From positions 1-24,922 of the forward strand of contig CAYSPM010000019.1 in NCBI GenBank assembly GCA_964432925.1: a stretch of 24,922 bases of DNA, in the 5' to 3' direction. Below are positions 24,580-24,922 of the stretch, one piece after another; position 1 is the stretch's first letter; each line of letters starts with the position of its first letter. The DNA is from CAYNTC01 sp964432925. Its GTDB lineage: Bacteria; Planctomycetota; Phycisphaerae; Sedimentisphaerales; Anaerobacaceae. Under the pieces are notes generated by a model, which saw only the letters and a list, made by a program, of their open reading frames with translations, was not told where the DNA came from and ran no database searches. Both the position numbers and the translations under genes were made by a program.

Positions 24580-24922
24580 TTACCTCCTGGAGCCATCGTT
24601 GAGCGTCCAATCATATTTAATATATTTGACTGTATAGTTCTCCACCTCAAGGAAAGAAACGTCCTGCTTCGGAATGTAACGTGAAACGAAATTCAGAACA
24701 GCACGGGTTTCCGGCGCCCGTTCCTTGAACTTCCTGTTGATCCTGAACTTCTTAACGAACTCGTCCCCATGCCAGGTCGGCTCAAATATGGCTGACAGAT
24801 ACACCGTTTGCTCGTCCTTATCTATTCTGAATCCATCGGCGCTCGACAGAAATTGCCTTACCTGGTCGTTTAATTGCTCTTCGAGCTTATAGCCATGGTA
24901 CGGCTCATTGTGTAAACGCGGA
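24580..24922 (-). CDS. DUF547-domain protein, C-terminal part
   Basis: The frame is open to the window edge and ends at 24580, so only about 114 C-terminal residues are seen. It reads LHNEPYHGYKLEEQLNDQVR, QFLSSADGFRIDKDEQTVYL, then SAIFEPTWHGDEF, VLNFVSRYIP and a final VKYIKYDWTLND, which fits the C-terminal half of DUF547 proteins. The biochemical function of the family is not established. It converges on the HTH membrane protein gene, with 65 bases between the stops; GATATA/TATATC at 24521-24536 could pair there but no clear terminator is seen. Confidence 0.75.
   Translation of the reverse strand, partial: PRLHNEPYHGYKLEEQLNDQVRQFLSSADGFRIDKDEQTVYLSAIFEPTWHGDEFVKKFRINRKFKERAPETRAVLNFVSRYIPKQDVSFLEVENYTVKYIKYDWTLNDGSRR

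Overview
This is a 24.9 kb piece of a bacterial chromosome from a draft or metagenomic assembly: a run of exactly 100 N (9938-10037) sits inside the glutaminyl-tRNA synthetase gene. No rRNA or other firm taxonomic marker is present. A long, acidic, membrane-anchored protein with an excisionase-type helix-turn-helix at its N-terminus (23147-24514), together with the TonB receptor/YfiR/kinase operon and mid-GC base composition, suggests a Gram-negative member of the Planctomycetota-like lineages, possibly Phycisphaerae. That placement is an inference with modest confidence.

Left part (1-8434): an island-like segment bracketed by two copies of the 3' half of a tRNA-Phe gene (5-51 and 8388-8434, 45/47 identical). 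The second copy lacks the D-arm and 5' acceptor strand, as expected for an attachment-site scar. Between them lie four DNA-acting genes on the + strand: an XPB-like helicase with a one-base frameshift, the remnant of its usual partner Bax1/DUF790 nuclease, an intact RecQ helicase and an intact SWIM-domain SNF2 translocase. A decayed AAA/DUF4143 ATPase gene follows on the - strand. No integrase is visible. The right end carries a 21-bp tandem repeat with a DnaA-box-like sequence next to the scar.

Middle part (8435-16094): chromosomal genes, mostly on the - strand. These are glnS (with the assembly gap), a YbgC/FadM-type thioesterase flanked by two copies of a small dispersed repeat, a Bpu10I-like restriction endonuclease translationally coupled to an amino-type DNA methyltransferase, an unrecognised 317-residue protein, an IS481-type transposase scrap, and a zinc alcohol dehydrogenase coupled by an ATGA overlap to a short upstream reading frame.

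Right part (16234-22221): a five-gene - strand signalling operon in the order small unknown protein, TonB-dependent receptor, periplasmic YfiR protein, membrane histidine kinase (CHASE8-like sensor, HAMP, GAF, PAS), single-domain response regulator. The order suggests that an outer-membrane event is passed through YfiR to the kinase and then to a diffusible receiver. After a largely empty 0.9 kb region containing two hairpins (one resembling an attenuator), the + strand HTH/membrane protein with four 18-residue repeats follows, and the window ends in a partial DUF547 gene on the - strand.
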